In this document: positions 49,811 through 58,714 of the stretch, piece after piece
Layout of the letters: every line of letters begins with the position of its first letter
Numbering within the stretch: position 1 is the first letter of the stretch
NCBI RefSeq assembly: GCF_013450295.1
Contig: NZ_SKBR01000003.1
Location: forward strand, 496,001 to 560,000
Direction: 5' to 3'
Source of the DNA: Streptomyces sp. AJS327
Lineage (GTDB): Bacteria > Actinomycetota > Actinomycetes > Streptomycetales > Streptomycetaceae
Length of the DNA: 64,000 nucleotides
The notes under the pieces: generated by a model
What the model was told of the DNA's origin: nothing
The model's input: only the letters and a program-made list of their open reading frames with translations
Databases searched by the model: none
Program-made: the position numbers and the translations under genes

Positions 49811-50902
49811 ATGACGACGGAAGCCACCGAAACCGCGATCGACATCTCCGGACTGGTGAAGACCTTCGGTCGGACCCGCGCGCTGGACGGGCTGGACCTG
49901 CGGGTCCGCGCCGGTGAGGTGCACGGGTTCCTCGGCCCGAACGGCGCGGGCAAATCGACCACGATCCGGGTGCTGCTGGGGCTGCTGCGCGCCGACGCCG
50001 GTTCGGTGCGGCTGCTGGGCAGCGATCCGTGGAAGCACGCCGTGGCCCTGCACCGGCGGCTGGCCTACGTCCCGGGGGACGTGGAGCTGTGGCCGAACCT
50101 GACCGGTGGCGAGGCGATCGACCTGCTGACCCGGCTGCGCGGTGGGCCGCCCAGCGGGCGCCGGGCACGGGCCGGGGAGGAGCGCCGCCGGGCCGAGCTG
50201 ATCGAACGCTTCCAGCTCGACCCGGGCAAGAAGGGCCGTACCTACTCCAAGGGGAACCGGCAGAAGGTCGCGATCGTGGCCGCGCTCGCCTCGGACGCCG
50301 AACTGCTGCTGCTGGACGAGCCGACGGCGGGGCTCGACCCGCTGATGGAGGTCGCCTTCCAGGAGACGATCGCGGAGGCCACCGAGCGGGGCAGGACGGT
50401 GCTGCTCTCCAGTCACATCCTCGCCCAGGTGGAGAAGCTCTGTGACCGGGTGAGCATCATCCGCCTCGGCCGGATCGTGCAGTCCGGCTCCCTCGGCGAG
50501 CTGCGCCATCTGACGCGTACCACGATCGAGGTGGAGACGGAGCGTCCGGTGACCGGGCTGGCCGAGCTGCCCGGCGTGCACGACGTGCGGGAACTCGCCG
50601 CCCTGGACGGTCCGGTGGACCCGGCCACGGAGGGCGCCGGGGTGGGGGAGGCGCGGGCGGTGCGGTTCTCCGTCGACGGCGGGCACCTCGACGAGGTGGT
50701 GCGGCGGCTGGCCACCTTCGGGGTGCGCGGCCTGGTCAGCCATCCGCCGACGCTGGAGGAGCTGATGCTCCGGCACTACGGCGACGAACTCGGCGTCACC
50801 GCCGCCCCGTCGGACCCGGCCCGGGTCCCGCCACCCGGCGCCGCCGCCGATCCGGCGCAGCGGCCCACGCCGGACGCGGGTGGCCCCGGCGGCGCCCGAT
50901 GA
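49811..50902 (+). CDS. ABC exporter ATP-binding protein
   Basis: A 363-residue ATPase of the ABC-2 exporter type. Walker A is GPNGAGKST (42-50), the signature is YSKGNRQKVA (a variant of LSGGQ common in drug and antibiotic exporters), Walker B is LLLLDEPTAGLDP and the switch His is in LLSSHI. The C-terminal 120 residues form the accessory domain (TTIEVETERPVTGLAELPGVHDV) and a Pro-rich end. Translation is probably leaderless. It overlaps the permease gene by four bases (ATGA). Expected to export a drug, lipid or peptide; the substrate is unknown. Confidence 0.95.
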   Translation: MTTEATETAIDISGLVKTFGRTRALDGLDLRVRAGEVHGFLGPNGAGKSTTIRVLLGLLRADAGSVRLLGSDPWKHAVALHRRLAYVPGDVELWPNLTGGEAIDLLTRLRGGPPSGRRARAGEERRRAELIERFQLDPGKKGRTYSKGNRQKVAIVAALASDAELLLLDEPTAGLDPLMEVAFQETIAEATERGRTVLLSSHILAQVEKLCDRVSIIRLGRIVQSGSLGELRHLTRTTIEVETERPVTGLAELPGVHDVRELAALDGPVDPATEGAGVGEARAVRFSVDGGHLDEVVRRLATFGVRGLVSHPPTLEELMLRHYGDELGVTAAPSDPARVPPPGAAADPAQRPTPDAGGPGGAR

Positions 50903-52566
50903 CCGCCCCGGCGACCGCCTCCCGCCCCGGCGGCGCCGCCCGGCACGCCGCGCCCGCCCCGCCCCCCGGGGGCCCGCTGGCCGGGACCGTCCCGCTGCTC
51001 CGCTTCGCCCTGCGCCGGGACCGGTTCCGGCTGCCCGGCTGGCTGCTCGGCCTGACGGCGCTGACCGTCGTCGCCGCCGTGAACCTGGACGCCCTCTACC
51101 CGGAGGCCGCCGACCGGGCCGCCGCCGCGAGGACGATGGACACCCCCGCCACCATCGCGATGTCCGGGCCGCGCCACTACCTCACCGACTACAACCCGGG
51201 CTCGATGACCGCCCACGAGGTGCTGTCCGTGCTGGGCGTGCTGCTCGGGCTGATGAGCGTGCTCACCGTGGTGCGGCACACGCGCGCCGAGGAGGAGGCC
51301 AACCGGGCCGAGTTGGTGCGCGCCGGGACCGTCGGGCGGCACGCGATGACCACGGCGGCGCTGCTCGTCGCCTGCGGCGCCAACCTGGCGCTGGCGCTAC
51401 TGCTCGCGGTGAGCCTCGCCGGGCTCGGCCTGCCCGGGGTCACCCTCGCCGGGGCGCTGCTGTTCGGGCTGGCCTGCGCCTCCGTCGGCATCGTCCTCGC
51501 GGCCGTCGCGGTGGTCACCACCCAGCTGACCGCGCACGCGCGCGGCGCCTCCGGGATGGCCTTCGCGGTGCTCGGCCTCGCCTACGCGCTGCGCGCCGCG
51601 GGCGACGTGGGCGACGCCGCGCTGTCCTGGATGTCGCCTATCGGCTGGGCGCAGCGCAGCTACCCGTTCGTCGACGACCGCTGGTGGCCGCTGCTGCTCG
51701 CGACGGGCTGCGCGCTGGCCCTCACCGCCCTCGGCTACCTGCTGAGCACCCGCCGGGACGTGGGCGCCGGAATCCGCGCCACGCGCGGCGGCCGGACCCG
51801 CGCGGGCCGCGCGCTGGCCACCCCGCTGGGCAGCGCCCTCCGCTTCCAGCGCGGGCTGCTCCTCGGGTTCTGCGTGGCGACGTTCCTGCTCGGCGCGATG
51901 TACGGGGCGGTCCTCGGGGACGTCGACCGGATGCTCGACGACATGGAGGACATCCGCGAGGCGATCGCGGGATACGGCGGCACCATCGAGGACGCCTTCG
52001 CCTCCATGATCATGATCGTGGTGGCGGTGGTCGCCACGGTGTGCGCGGTGCTCGGGGCGCTGCGCCCGCGCGTCGAGGAGGACGCCGGACGGGCCGAGCC
52101 GCTGCTCGCGACCTCGCTGTCCCGGCCCCGCTGGGCCGGTGCGCACCTGGCGGTGGCGCTGCTCGGCGGCACCCTCGCGCTGGTGCTGGGCGGTCTCGGC
52201 TGCGGCGTCGCCGGTGCCGTCACCACCGGGGACGCCGCGCTCGTCGGCCGGCTGGCCGGGGCCGCCCTCGGCTACGCGCCCGCGCTCTGGGTGACCGCCG
52301 GACTCGCGGTGGCCCTTTACGGCTGGCTGCCGCGGGCGACGGGGCTGGTGTGGGTGCTGCCCCCGTACGCCTTCGTCGTCGGCTACCTCGGCGAGATCCT
52401 GCGACTGCCGGACTGGGCGAAGAACCTCTCGCCCTTCGGCCACGTGCCGCGGCTGCCCGCCGAGTCCCTGACCTGGACGCCGCTGCTGCTGCTCACCGCT
52501 CTCGCCGCCGCGCTGGTCGCCTGTGGACTGCTGGGTCTGCGCGCCCGGGACCTGCGGACCACGTAG
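50899..52566 (+). CDS. ABC-2 exporter permease
   Basis: A 555-residue membrane protein with about twelve hydrophobic helices in two halves (for example WLLGLTALTVVAAVNL, TAALLVACGANLALALLLAV, LLLGFCVATFLLGAMYGAVL, MIMIVVAVVATVCAVLGAL, LLLLTALAAALVACGLL). Each half has a large outside loop, typical of the large fused ABC-2 permeases found with GbsR/MarR regulators in Streptomyces (often annotated as polyketide or antibiotic transporters). The N-terminal 30 residues are Pro/Ala-rich. Pairs with the ATPase upstream to form the exporter. Confidence 0.93.
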   Translation: MTAPATASRPGGAARHAAPAPPPGGPLAGTVPLLRFALRRDRFRLPGWLLGLTALTVVAAVNLDALYPEAADRAAAARTMDTPATIAMSGPRHYLTDYNPGSMTAHEVLSVLGVLLGLMSVLTVVRHTRAEEEANRAELVRAGTVGRHAMTTAALLVACGANLALALLLAVSLAGLGLPGVTLAGALLFGLACASVGIVLAAVAVVTTQLTAHARGASGMAFAVLGLAYALRAAGDVGDAALSWMSPIGWAQRSYPFVDDRWWPLLLATGCALALTALGYLLSTRRDVGAGIRATRGGRTRAGRALATPLGSALRFQRGLLLGFCVATFLLGAMYGAVLGDVDRMLDDMEDIREAIAGYGGTIEDAFASMIMIVVAVVATVCAVLGALRPRVEEDAGRAEPLLATSLSRPRWAGAHLAVALLGGTLALVLGGLGCGVAGAVTTGDAALVGRLAGAALGYAPALWVTAGLAVALYGWLPRATGLVWVLPPYAFVVGYLGEILRLPDWAKNLSPFGHVPRLPAESLTWTPLLLLTALAAALVACGLLGLRARDLRTT

Positions 52567-52575
52567 TCGAGGCAC

Positions 52576-52593
52576 CCCCCGGAGGCCCGGGGG
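52576..52593. terminator. hairpin after the exporter genes
   Basis: CCCCCGG, loop AGGC, CCGGGGG; nine bases past the permease stop and between convergent genes. Confidence 0.7.
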
Positions 52594-52692
52594 AACCGCG
52601 GCCGTGCGGGTTCAGGGGGACCCGAGGAGGTTCCGATCCCGAGGGCCCGGAGCCCGCACCGGCCCGTATCGGTGCGCGGCGCCGGGCGGGCG

Positions 52693-54648
52693 TCAGCCGG
52701 GGGAGTCGGCGGGGACGTAGGTGCGGGTGCGGCCGTCCGGGAACTCCCGGATCAGCTGGCCGTTCTCGACGCGCAGGGTCGAGGAGGCGCCGGTGACGCA
52801 GGCGCCGTCGGACGCCTCCCGGTCGAGGGCGGGCGGGCCGAGCCGTACCGGGCTGTCCGCGTCGCCCGCCGAGAACAGGGTCATCGTGGCCTCGCAGTGC
52901 TCGCCGCCGCCCTCCGACACCAGCCGGACGCCCCGCTTGCCGGGCGCGGCCTGCTGGACGGTCATCGTCTGGGTACCGCCGTTGGGCAGCGTGCGCCGCC
53001 ACTCACCGAGCAGTTCGGCGGAGAGCCTCTCCTCCCCGGTGACCTTGCGCAGCGTCGCGGTGCGGCCGCCCGCCTCCCACTCCAGGGTGCCCCCGCCGCC
53101 GGGGCGGAGCGTGTGCTCGCCGATCGCCGAGCACTTGCCCTCGGGGACGCTGCGCACCACCCGGGTGTCCAGCCGCAGCCCGTCCACCGGGTCGCTGGAG
53201 GCGAGCTTGCCGTCGCTGTCGCAGGAGTAGTCCCGGCCCAGGCTGACGCTCCGGGCGACCAACTCCCCCCGCTCGCCCGGGGTGATGACGAACCGCCGGT
53301 ACTGCCCCGTCGGTTCGCCGCCGCGCTCGACGACGCCCGTCCAGGTGCCGAGGAACCGCTTCGGCACGTCGCTCTCCCGCTGTGCCGAGCCGCCGCCCCC
53401 CTGGTTCGAGGTGCCGAGCACCTCGGAGCCCACCGCGTACCCGGCGCCGAGCACCAGTGCGCCCGCCGCCAGCCCGAGCAGCAGCCGCCCGCGCCGGGCG
53501 CCCCGGCGGGGCGGCGCCGACGCGCCGTCCCCCGCGCCCGGATCGTCGGCGGCCGGGCCCCGCGCGCGGACCGAGGTGGTCGGCGCCTCCGAGGACGGCT
53601 CGATCCGGGTACCGGGCTCCCCGCTCGCCTCCTCGGACGCCTCCGCCGCCGCGCTCCGCGCGGGTTCGGGCGTCCGTCCCGGCGCGCCGGAGCCGGACGG
53701 CGGGGTGTCGGTGTCCAGCAGCCGCACCGCGTGCCGCCCCAACTCGGCGATCAGCTCGGCCGGCAGCCACGGCGGGATGGCGACGCCGGTCTCCTCCGGG
53801 CGCAGCCGCTCGGCCACCTCCTCCGCGGTGGGGCGCATCGCCGCCTCCTTGGCCAGGCACTCCTCGGCCAGCGTCCGCACCGGCTCCTGGAGCCCGCCGA
53901 GGTCCGGTTCGCCCTGGGTGATCCGGTACATCAGCGAGTGGATGTTGCCGGACTCCTGACCGCCGAACGGCGAGCGGCCGGTGGCCGCGTAGACGAGGAT
54001 GCTGCCCATGCTGAACACGTCGCTGGCCGCGGAGAGTTGCTCCCCGCGGATCTGCTCGGGGGACATGTAGGCGGGCGAGCCGAGCACCATGCCCGTCCGG
54101 GTCAGCGTGGACTCGGGGACGGCGTCCAGGGCGCGGGCGATACCGAAGTCGATGACGCGCGGGCCGTCGATGGTGATCAGCACGTTGGACGGCTTCAGGT
54201 CGCGGTGGACCAGCTCGGCCCGGTGGATGTCGGCCAGCGCGCTCGCCAGGCCGTGCCCGAGGGTGCGCATCGAGTCCGCCGGCAGCGGGCCGTGGCCGCT
54301 GCCGGAGACCACGTGGTCCAGCGAGGATCCGGCGATGTAGCCGGTGGCGACCCAGGGGGTGTGGGCCTCGGTGTCCGCGTCCAGCACCGGCGCCGTCCAC
54401 GCGCCGTCGACCAGCCGGGCCGCGCGCACCTCCTGCCGGAAACGGGCCCGGAACTCCGCCTCGACCGCGAGTTCCGCCTTGATCAGCTTCACCGCGACGG
54501 TGCGCCCGCCCTCGGAGCGGGCCAGGTACACCTGCCCCATGCCGCCGGCGCCGAGCTTGCTCAGCAGCCGGTAGCCGCCGAGCACCGTCCCCGTTCCGAC
54601 GGGCGGTCCCTCACCCTCCGCCGACCGCCCTGTCATCCGCTCCCCCAT
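52693..54648 (-). CDS. receptor-type Ser/Thr protein kinase
   Basis: A 651-residue membrane kinase. The catalytic domain (about residues 22-280) has the glycine loop KLGAGGMGQVYLA, VAVKLIK, HRDLKPSNVLI, DFGIARAL and APE-like SPEQI. A Pro/Ser/Ala juxtamembrane stretch with basic residues (PPRRGARRGR) leads to one helix (LLLGLAAGALVLGAGYAVG). The outside domain of about 220 residues (RFLGTWTGVVERGGEPTGQYRR, then ERLSAELLGEWRRTLPNGG) looks like two similar beta modules, each with a Cys pair, and is no PASTA domain. ATG 54648 is chosen; ATG 54636 lies only three bases from the best ribosome-binding site. Ligand unknown. Confidence 0.9.
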   Translation of the reverse strand: MGERMTGRSAEGEGPPVGTGTVLGGYRLLSKLGAGGMGQVYLARSEGGRTVAVKLIKAELAVEAEFRARFRQEVRAARLVDGAWTAPVLDADTEAHTPWVATGYIAGSSLDHVVSGSGHGPLPADSMRTLGHGLASALADIHRAELVHRDLKPSNVLITIDGPRVIDFGIARALDAVPESTLTRTGMVLGSPAYMSPEQIRGEQLSAASDVFSMGSILVYAATGRSPFGGQESGNIHSLMYRITQGEPDLGGLQEPVRTLAEECLAKEAAMRPTAEEVAERLRPEETGVAIPPWLPAELIAELGRHAVRLLDTDTPPSGSGAPGRTPEPARSAAAEASEEASGEPGTRIEPSSEAPTTSVRARGPAADDPGAGDGASAPPRRGARRGRLLLGLAAGALVLGAGYAVGSEVLGTSNQGGGGSAQRESDVPKRFLGTWTGVVERGGEPTGQYRRFVITPGERGELVARSVSLGRDYSCDSDGKLASSDPVDGLRLDTRVVRSVPEGKCSAIGEHTLRPGGGGTLEWEAGGRTATLRKVTGEERLSAELLGEWRRTLPNGGTQTMTVQQAAPGKRGVRLVSEGGGEHCEATMTLFSAGDADSPVRLGPPALDREASDGACVTGASSTLRVENGQLIREFPDGRTRTYVPADSPG

Positions 54649-55509
54649 CCTGCGTCTCGCTCCCTGGCCCGGTGGTGGCCGCCGCCCGGACCGTGGTCCC
54701 GGACGGCCGGTTCGCTCCGGTGTCCGGTGCGTTCCGGTTCGGCCCCTCAGCCCGCCTGTCCGGCATCCGGTTCTGTCCGGAGTGTCCGGTGTGTCCGGCC
54801 TCCCGCCCGCTCCGCGGCCGGGGTTCCGGTGTCTTCGACGTGTGAACCGCCCGGACCGTTGCCTTCCGCCGGGGCCCGCCGGACGGACGGTGGTCCACCG
54901 GCTCGCCGCCCGGGAGGCGCCCCGCTCCCGGTCGGGGTCCGGGTACCTCCCCGGACACATCATCCAAGATCAGGGGTTCGCCGCGCGCACCGGCCACCAC
55001 TCTCCGCTCGTCCCGCGCTCCTCGTGCCGCCCGTCTCCCTCCCCGCGCGTACCGCCGCCGGATCCCGGCGCGTTCGGTTCACTCTGCGGCGCGAAGGTCA
55101 CGAGAGGGATGCCGGGCGGACTCTCTTTGACCGCCTGTTCACCTCTCCCGGCCACGCGTTCACACCGGCCCCCCGACTCCTCCACCCCACCCTGACCTTC
55201 CCCCACCCCGCCCCGGGCGCACCCCGTGCCGTACGGACCTCCCCGTGCCGTACGGGGATCAGTGAGCCGCCCGGCCCGGCCCCGCTCGGGGCGGTGACCT
55301 GGCGGTGACCGAGGCCGTGACCGGGGCGGTGACCGGGGAAGTGGTGGCCGCCGCCCTCTGGCGCCCTGGCCGGATGGCTCTACGCTGGGTGCCTCCGCCT
55401 GTCCCGAACCCGGGAACCGGCGCGGACCCGCACGGTGCCGGTGCGCGGCAAGCCACCGGTCCGGGCGCCGCCGCCGGCTCGTCCCGGGCGAGCGAACCGA
55501 GGTAGCGAC
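54649..55509. other. intergenic between kinase and aminotransferase
   Basis: About 860 bases of G+C-rich sequence, no credible gene. It includes the repeated CCCGTGCCGTACGG (55224-55258) and four GGTGACC-like units (55290-55335), which could be operators for the GntR protein, and a TACGCT -10-like box at 55381-55386. Confidence 0.4.
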
Positions 55510-56895
55510 GTGACACCGCATGCAGCCGCGCCCGAGCCGGACCCCGCGACCGGCCGTGCCGTCAAGGACGCCGACCGGGCCCATGTATTCCACTCCTGGT
55601 CAGCCCAGGCCCAGATCGACCCGCTGGCGGTCGCCGGGGCCGAGGGCTCGTACTTCTGGGACTACGACGGAAACCGCTATCTGGATCTCTCCAGCGGCCT
55701 CGTCTTCACCAACATCGGCTATCAGCACCCCAAGGTCGTCGCCGCGGTGCGGGAGCAGGCCGAGCGGCTGTGCACCTTCGCGCCCGCCTTCGCGATCGAG
55801 TCCCGCTCGGAGGCCGCCCGGCTGATCGCCGAGCGCACCCCCGGCGACCTCGACCGGATCTTCTTCACCAACGGGGGCGCCGACGCCGTCGAGCACGCCG
55901 TGCGGATGGCGCGGCTGCACACCGGGCGGAGCAAGCTGCTGTCCGCCTACCGCTCGTACCACGGCGGCACCCAGACCGCGATCAACCTCACCGGTGACCC
56001 CCGGCGTTGGCCCTCCGACCAGGGCACCGCGGGCGTCGTCCACTTCTGGGGACCGCACCTGTACCGCTCGCCGTTCTGGTCCAGCACCGAGGAGGAGGAG
56101 TGCGCGCGGGCGCTGGAGCACCTGGAGCGCACCCTCGCCCACGAGGGCCCCGGCACCGTCGCCGCGATCATCCTGGAGACGATCCCTGGCACCGCGGGCA
56201 TCATGCCGCCGCCGCCCGGCTACCTCGCCGGGGTGCGGGAGATCTGCGACCGGCACGGCATCGTGTTCATCCTGGACGAGGTGATGGCCGGGTTCGGCCG
56301 CACCGGCACCTGGTTCGCCGCCGACCTCTACGACGTGGTGCCGGACCTGATGACCTTCGCCAAGGGCGTCAACTCCGGCTACGTGCCGCTCGGTGGCGTC
56401 GCCCTCTCCGGGCGGATCGCGGACACCTTCGAGGAGCGGCCCTACCCGGGCGGGCTCACCTACTCCGGCCACCCGCTGGCCTGCGCCGCCGCCGTCGCCA
56501 CCCTCACCACCATGGCCGAGGAGGGCATCGTGGAGAACGCGGCCCGGCTCGGGGAGACCGTGCTCGGCCCGGGGCTGCGGGAACTGGCCGAACGGCACCC
56601 CTCGGTGGGCGAGGTGCGCGGCGTCGGCGCGTTCTGGGCGCTGGACCTGGTCCGCGACCGGGAGACGCGGGAGCCGCTGGTGCCGTACAACGCGGCGGGC
56701 GCGGACAAGAAGCCGATGGCCGACTTCACCGCCGCCGCCACCGCCAACGGCATCTGGCCGTTCGTCAACATGAACCGCACCCACGTGGTGCCGCCCTGCA
56801 CCATCACCGAGGCGGAGGCGCGGGACGCGCTCGCCGCGCTGGATGTGGCGCTGCGCGCCGCCGACGCGCACACCGTGACGGGCACCGTGTCGTGA
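55510..56895 (+). CDS. class III PLP aminotransferase
   Basis: A 461-residue fold-type I omega-aminotransferase. Motifs: VFHSWSAQAQIDPLAVAGAEGSYFWDYDGNRYLDLSSGLV, FTNGGADAVEHAVRMAR (cofactor pocket), YHGGT, the Walker-like VFILDEVMAGFGRTG and the Schiff-base lysine K285 in FAKGVNSGYVPLG. This group includes taurine-pyruvate, beta-alanine and polyamine aminotransferases; the substrate is uncertain. GTG 55510 is preceded by GAGGTAGCG and gives the natural start. It overlaps a GntR regulator gene by four bases (GTGA), so the two are one unit and the regulator probably responds to the amine substrate. Confidence 0.92.
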   Translation: MTPHAAAPEPDPATGRAVKDADRAHVFHSWSAQAQIDPLAVAGAEGSYFWDYDGNRYLDLSSGLVFTNIGYQHPKVVAAVREQAERLCTFAPAFAIESRSEAARLIAERTPGDLDRIFFTNGGADAVEHAVRMARLHTGRSKLLSAYRSYHGGTQTAINLTGDPRRWPSDQGTAGVVHFWGPHLYRSPFWSSTEEEECARALEHLERTLAHEGPGTVAAIILETIPGTAGIMPPPPGYLAGVREICDRHGIVFILDEVMAGFGRTGTWFAADLYDVVPDLMTFAKGVNSGYVPLGGVALSGRIADTFEERPYPGGLTYSGHPLACAAAVATLTTMAEEGIVENAARLGETVLGPGLRELAERHPSVGEVRGVGAFWALDLVRDRETREPLVPYNAAGADKKPMADFTAAATANGIWPFVNMNRTHVVPPCTITEAEARDALAALDVALRAADAHTVTGTVS

Positions 56896-57806
56896 TCACC
56901 CGCAGCACCCTGCGCGCGCAGATCGCCACCGCGCTGACCGACGAGATGCTGGCCGGACGGCTGCCCGCCGGGCGGGAGTTCACGGTCAAGGAGATCGCGG
57001 AACAGTACGGCGTCTCGGCCACCCCGGTGCGGGAGGCGCTGATCGATCTCGCCGCGCAGGGGCTGCTCGACGTCGAGCAGCACCGCGGCTTCCGGGTGCA
57101 CGAGTTCACGCTCGACGACTTCCGCTCGATGGTCGAGGCGCGGGCGCTGATCCTGGACGGCGTCTTCCGCCGCCTCCGGTTCGGCGCCCGCCCCGCCTCG
57201 TCCACCCCCGACCCCGACCCCGACCTCGACCCCGTTTCCGGCCCGACGCCCGGCCCGACGCCCGGCCCGACGCCCGGCCCGACGCCCGGCCCGACGCCCG
57301 GTCCGGCCAGCCCGGACCCGGCGGGGCCCGGCCCGTCGACTCCCGTGGTCCCGGGCGCCGAGCCACCGCCCGCGCCCGCGGTCTCGCCCGAGGTGCTCAC
57401 CTCCGTGCGGCGCCGCGCCGAGGCCGCGGCCCGCTCCGCGCGAGTCGGCGACCTCGACGTGCTGATCGGCTACGACCTGCGCTTCTGGCGCGAGCTGAAC
57501 CGCCTGGTCGGCAACCCGTACGTCCGGGACTTCCTCGACCGGCTGCGGGTGCAGTGCTGGGTGTACGCGGTGCCGTGGCTGCGCCGCGAGGAGGTGCGCA
57601 GGGGCACGCTCGCCGGCCGGCTCTGGGCGGGCCACGGCGAGGTGCTCGCCGCCGTGGAGCGGGGTGAGGCCGCGCTCGCCCAGCGGCTGCTGACCGCGTA
57701 CAACGAGCACGCGCTGACCCTCGCGGACGAACTGGCCGCGGCCGAACGGAACACGCTGCCCGCGCACCTGTCCGCCGCGCGCCCGGCCGGGACGGACACT
57801 GTCTGA
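56892..57806 (+). CDS. GntR/FadR-type regulator with repeat insertion
   Basis: A 304-residue transcriptional regulator. Residues 1-75 are the winged helix (LRAQIATALTDEMLAGRLPAGREFTVKEIAEQYGVSATPVREAL). The ligand domain is FCD-like but is interrupted by a Pro/Gly/Asp-rich segment of about 75 residues (about 98-172), including five perfect copies of the tetrapeptide PTPG encoded by a 12-bp repeat. In the FCD part the usual DxxFH metal site reads DLRFW (W for His). It overlaps and presumably controls the aminotransferase gene. The insertion lies between predicted helices, so the domain may still fold. Confidence 0.88.
   Translation: MITRSTLRAQIATALTDEMLAGRLPAGREFTVKEIAEQYGVSATPVREALIDLAAQGLLDVEQHRGFRVHEFTLDDFRSMVEARALILDGVFRRLRFGARPASSTPDPDPDLDPVSGPTPGPTPGPTPGPTPGPTPGPASPDPAGPGPSTPVVPGAEPPPAPAVSPEVLTSVRRRAEAAARSARVGDLDVLIGYDLRFWRELNRLVGNPYVRDFLDRLRVQCWVYAVPWLRREEVRRGTLAGRLWAGHGEVLAAVERGEAALAQRLLTAYNEHALTLADELAAAERNTLPAHLSAARPAGTDTV
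57241..57300. repeat. 12-bp in-frame tandem repeat x5 in the GntR gene
   Basis: Five perfect copies of GCCCGACGCCCG, each adding four residues (Pro-Thr-Pro-Gly) to the regulator. Confidence 0.96.
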
Positions 57807-57951
57807 CTGCCGGAAGGCCCGGTGTGCTCGCGGCGGAAGCGGCATTACGCTGACCGCACCCCGGCCGGGCCGGTGCGGCCAGGGCCGATGCGGCCGGGGC
57901 CGCGCTCCGGCCCGCCCCTTCGGACGCGCGCACAGAGGAGTTGGAGCACCC

Positions 57952-58602
57952 TTGGCCTGTGATCTCTGGCTGGTTCCCCTGGTCGACGTGCTGTGTCACA
58001 GCCCCGACAACCCGTTCGCTGAGGAGATCGCCGCCTACGACCGGGCGCTGGCCGAGGCGGGACTGCCCCCGGTCCCGATCCACGGCTACATGCCGGGCCT
58101 CTCCGGGGACGTCGCCCCGGTGGCCGGATTCGACTACGACGCGCTGCACTTCCTCCGCCGGGCCCACCTCCTCCAGCTGTGCAACCTGGAGGTCACCCCG
58201 GTGGACGAACTTGGCGGCGACTACGAACAGTTGCTGGAGATGTTCGGGCCGACCGCCCAGCAGTCCCACCTCGCCTGGCACTACGACCACGCGGGCGCCT
58301 ACGTCCCCCTCGACTTCCCCGCCCCGCTCAGCAACGAGGAGCTGATGGAGGGCGGCGGGCCGCTGGGCTCCAGCCAGGGGCTGCTGCGCGAACTGACCGC
58401 CGTCGCCCCGTACCTGGGCATCGACCCCGGCAATCCGCCACCCCCGCCGCAGGCCCCGGCCCGCCCCACGGAGCTGGAGGAGCCCGCCGTGGCCGTCCCG
58501 GCCGCCGACGGGCCCTTCGCCCGGGAACGCCACGTCTGGCTGAGCCTGCACGCCGCCGCGACCCGCAGCCTGGCCCAGGGTGCCCTGATCGTCTTCAGCT
58601 GA
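57952..58602 (+). CDS. conserved hypothetical protein next to purD
   Basis: A 216-residue soluble protein starting with TTG at 57952 (MACDLWLVPLVDVL), six bases after GGAG. Landmarks: NPFAEEIAAYDRALAEAGLPPVP, DYDALHFLRRAHLLQLC, AWHYDHAGAYVPLDFPAPL, with an acidic loop before it and a Pro-rich linker (PPPPPQAPARP). The C-terminal helix is LSLHAAATRSLAQGALIVFS. No known domain comes to mind. It is found in the same place before purD in related bacteria, I believe, but this needs comparison. Confidence 0.72.
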   Translation: MACDLWLVPLVDVLCHSPDNPFAEEIAAYDRALAEAGLPPVPIHGYMPGLSGDVAPVAGFDYDALHFLRRAHLLQLCNLEVTPVDELGGDYEQLLEMFGPTAQQSHLAWHYDHAGAYVPLDFPAPLSNEELMEGGGPLGSSQGLLRELTAVAPYLGIDPGNPPPPPQAPARPTELEEPAVAVPAADGPFARERHVWLSLHAAATRSLAQGALIVFS

Positions 58603-58702
58603 CCGCCCGCCCGGCGCCCCGGCACCCGCCGTCGGCGCCGGGCGTCCGGTTCACCCCGGTCGCCCGTATCGTCCCGCCGTCGGGGCGGTCCCGGGCTGCC
58701 GC

Positions 58703-58708
58703 TAGGGT
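58703..58708 (+). promoter_or_regulatory. -10 box of purD, leaderless-type
   Basis: TAGGGT six bases before GTG 58715, no ribosome-binding site in between. Confidence 0.6.
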
Positions 58709-58714
58709 GGCCGC

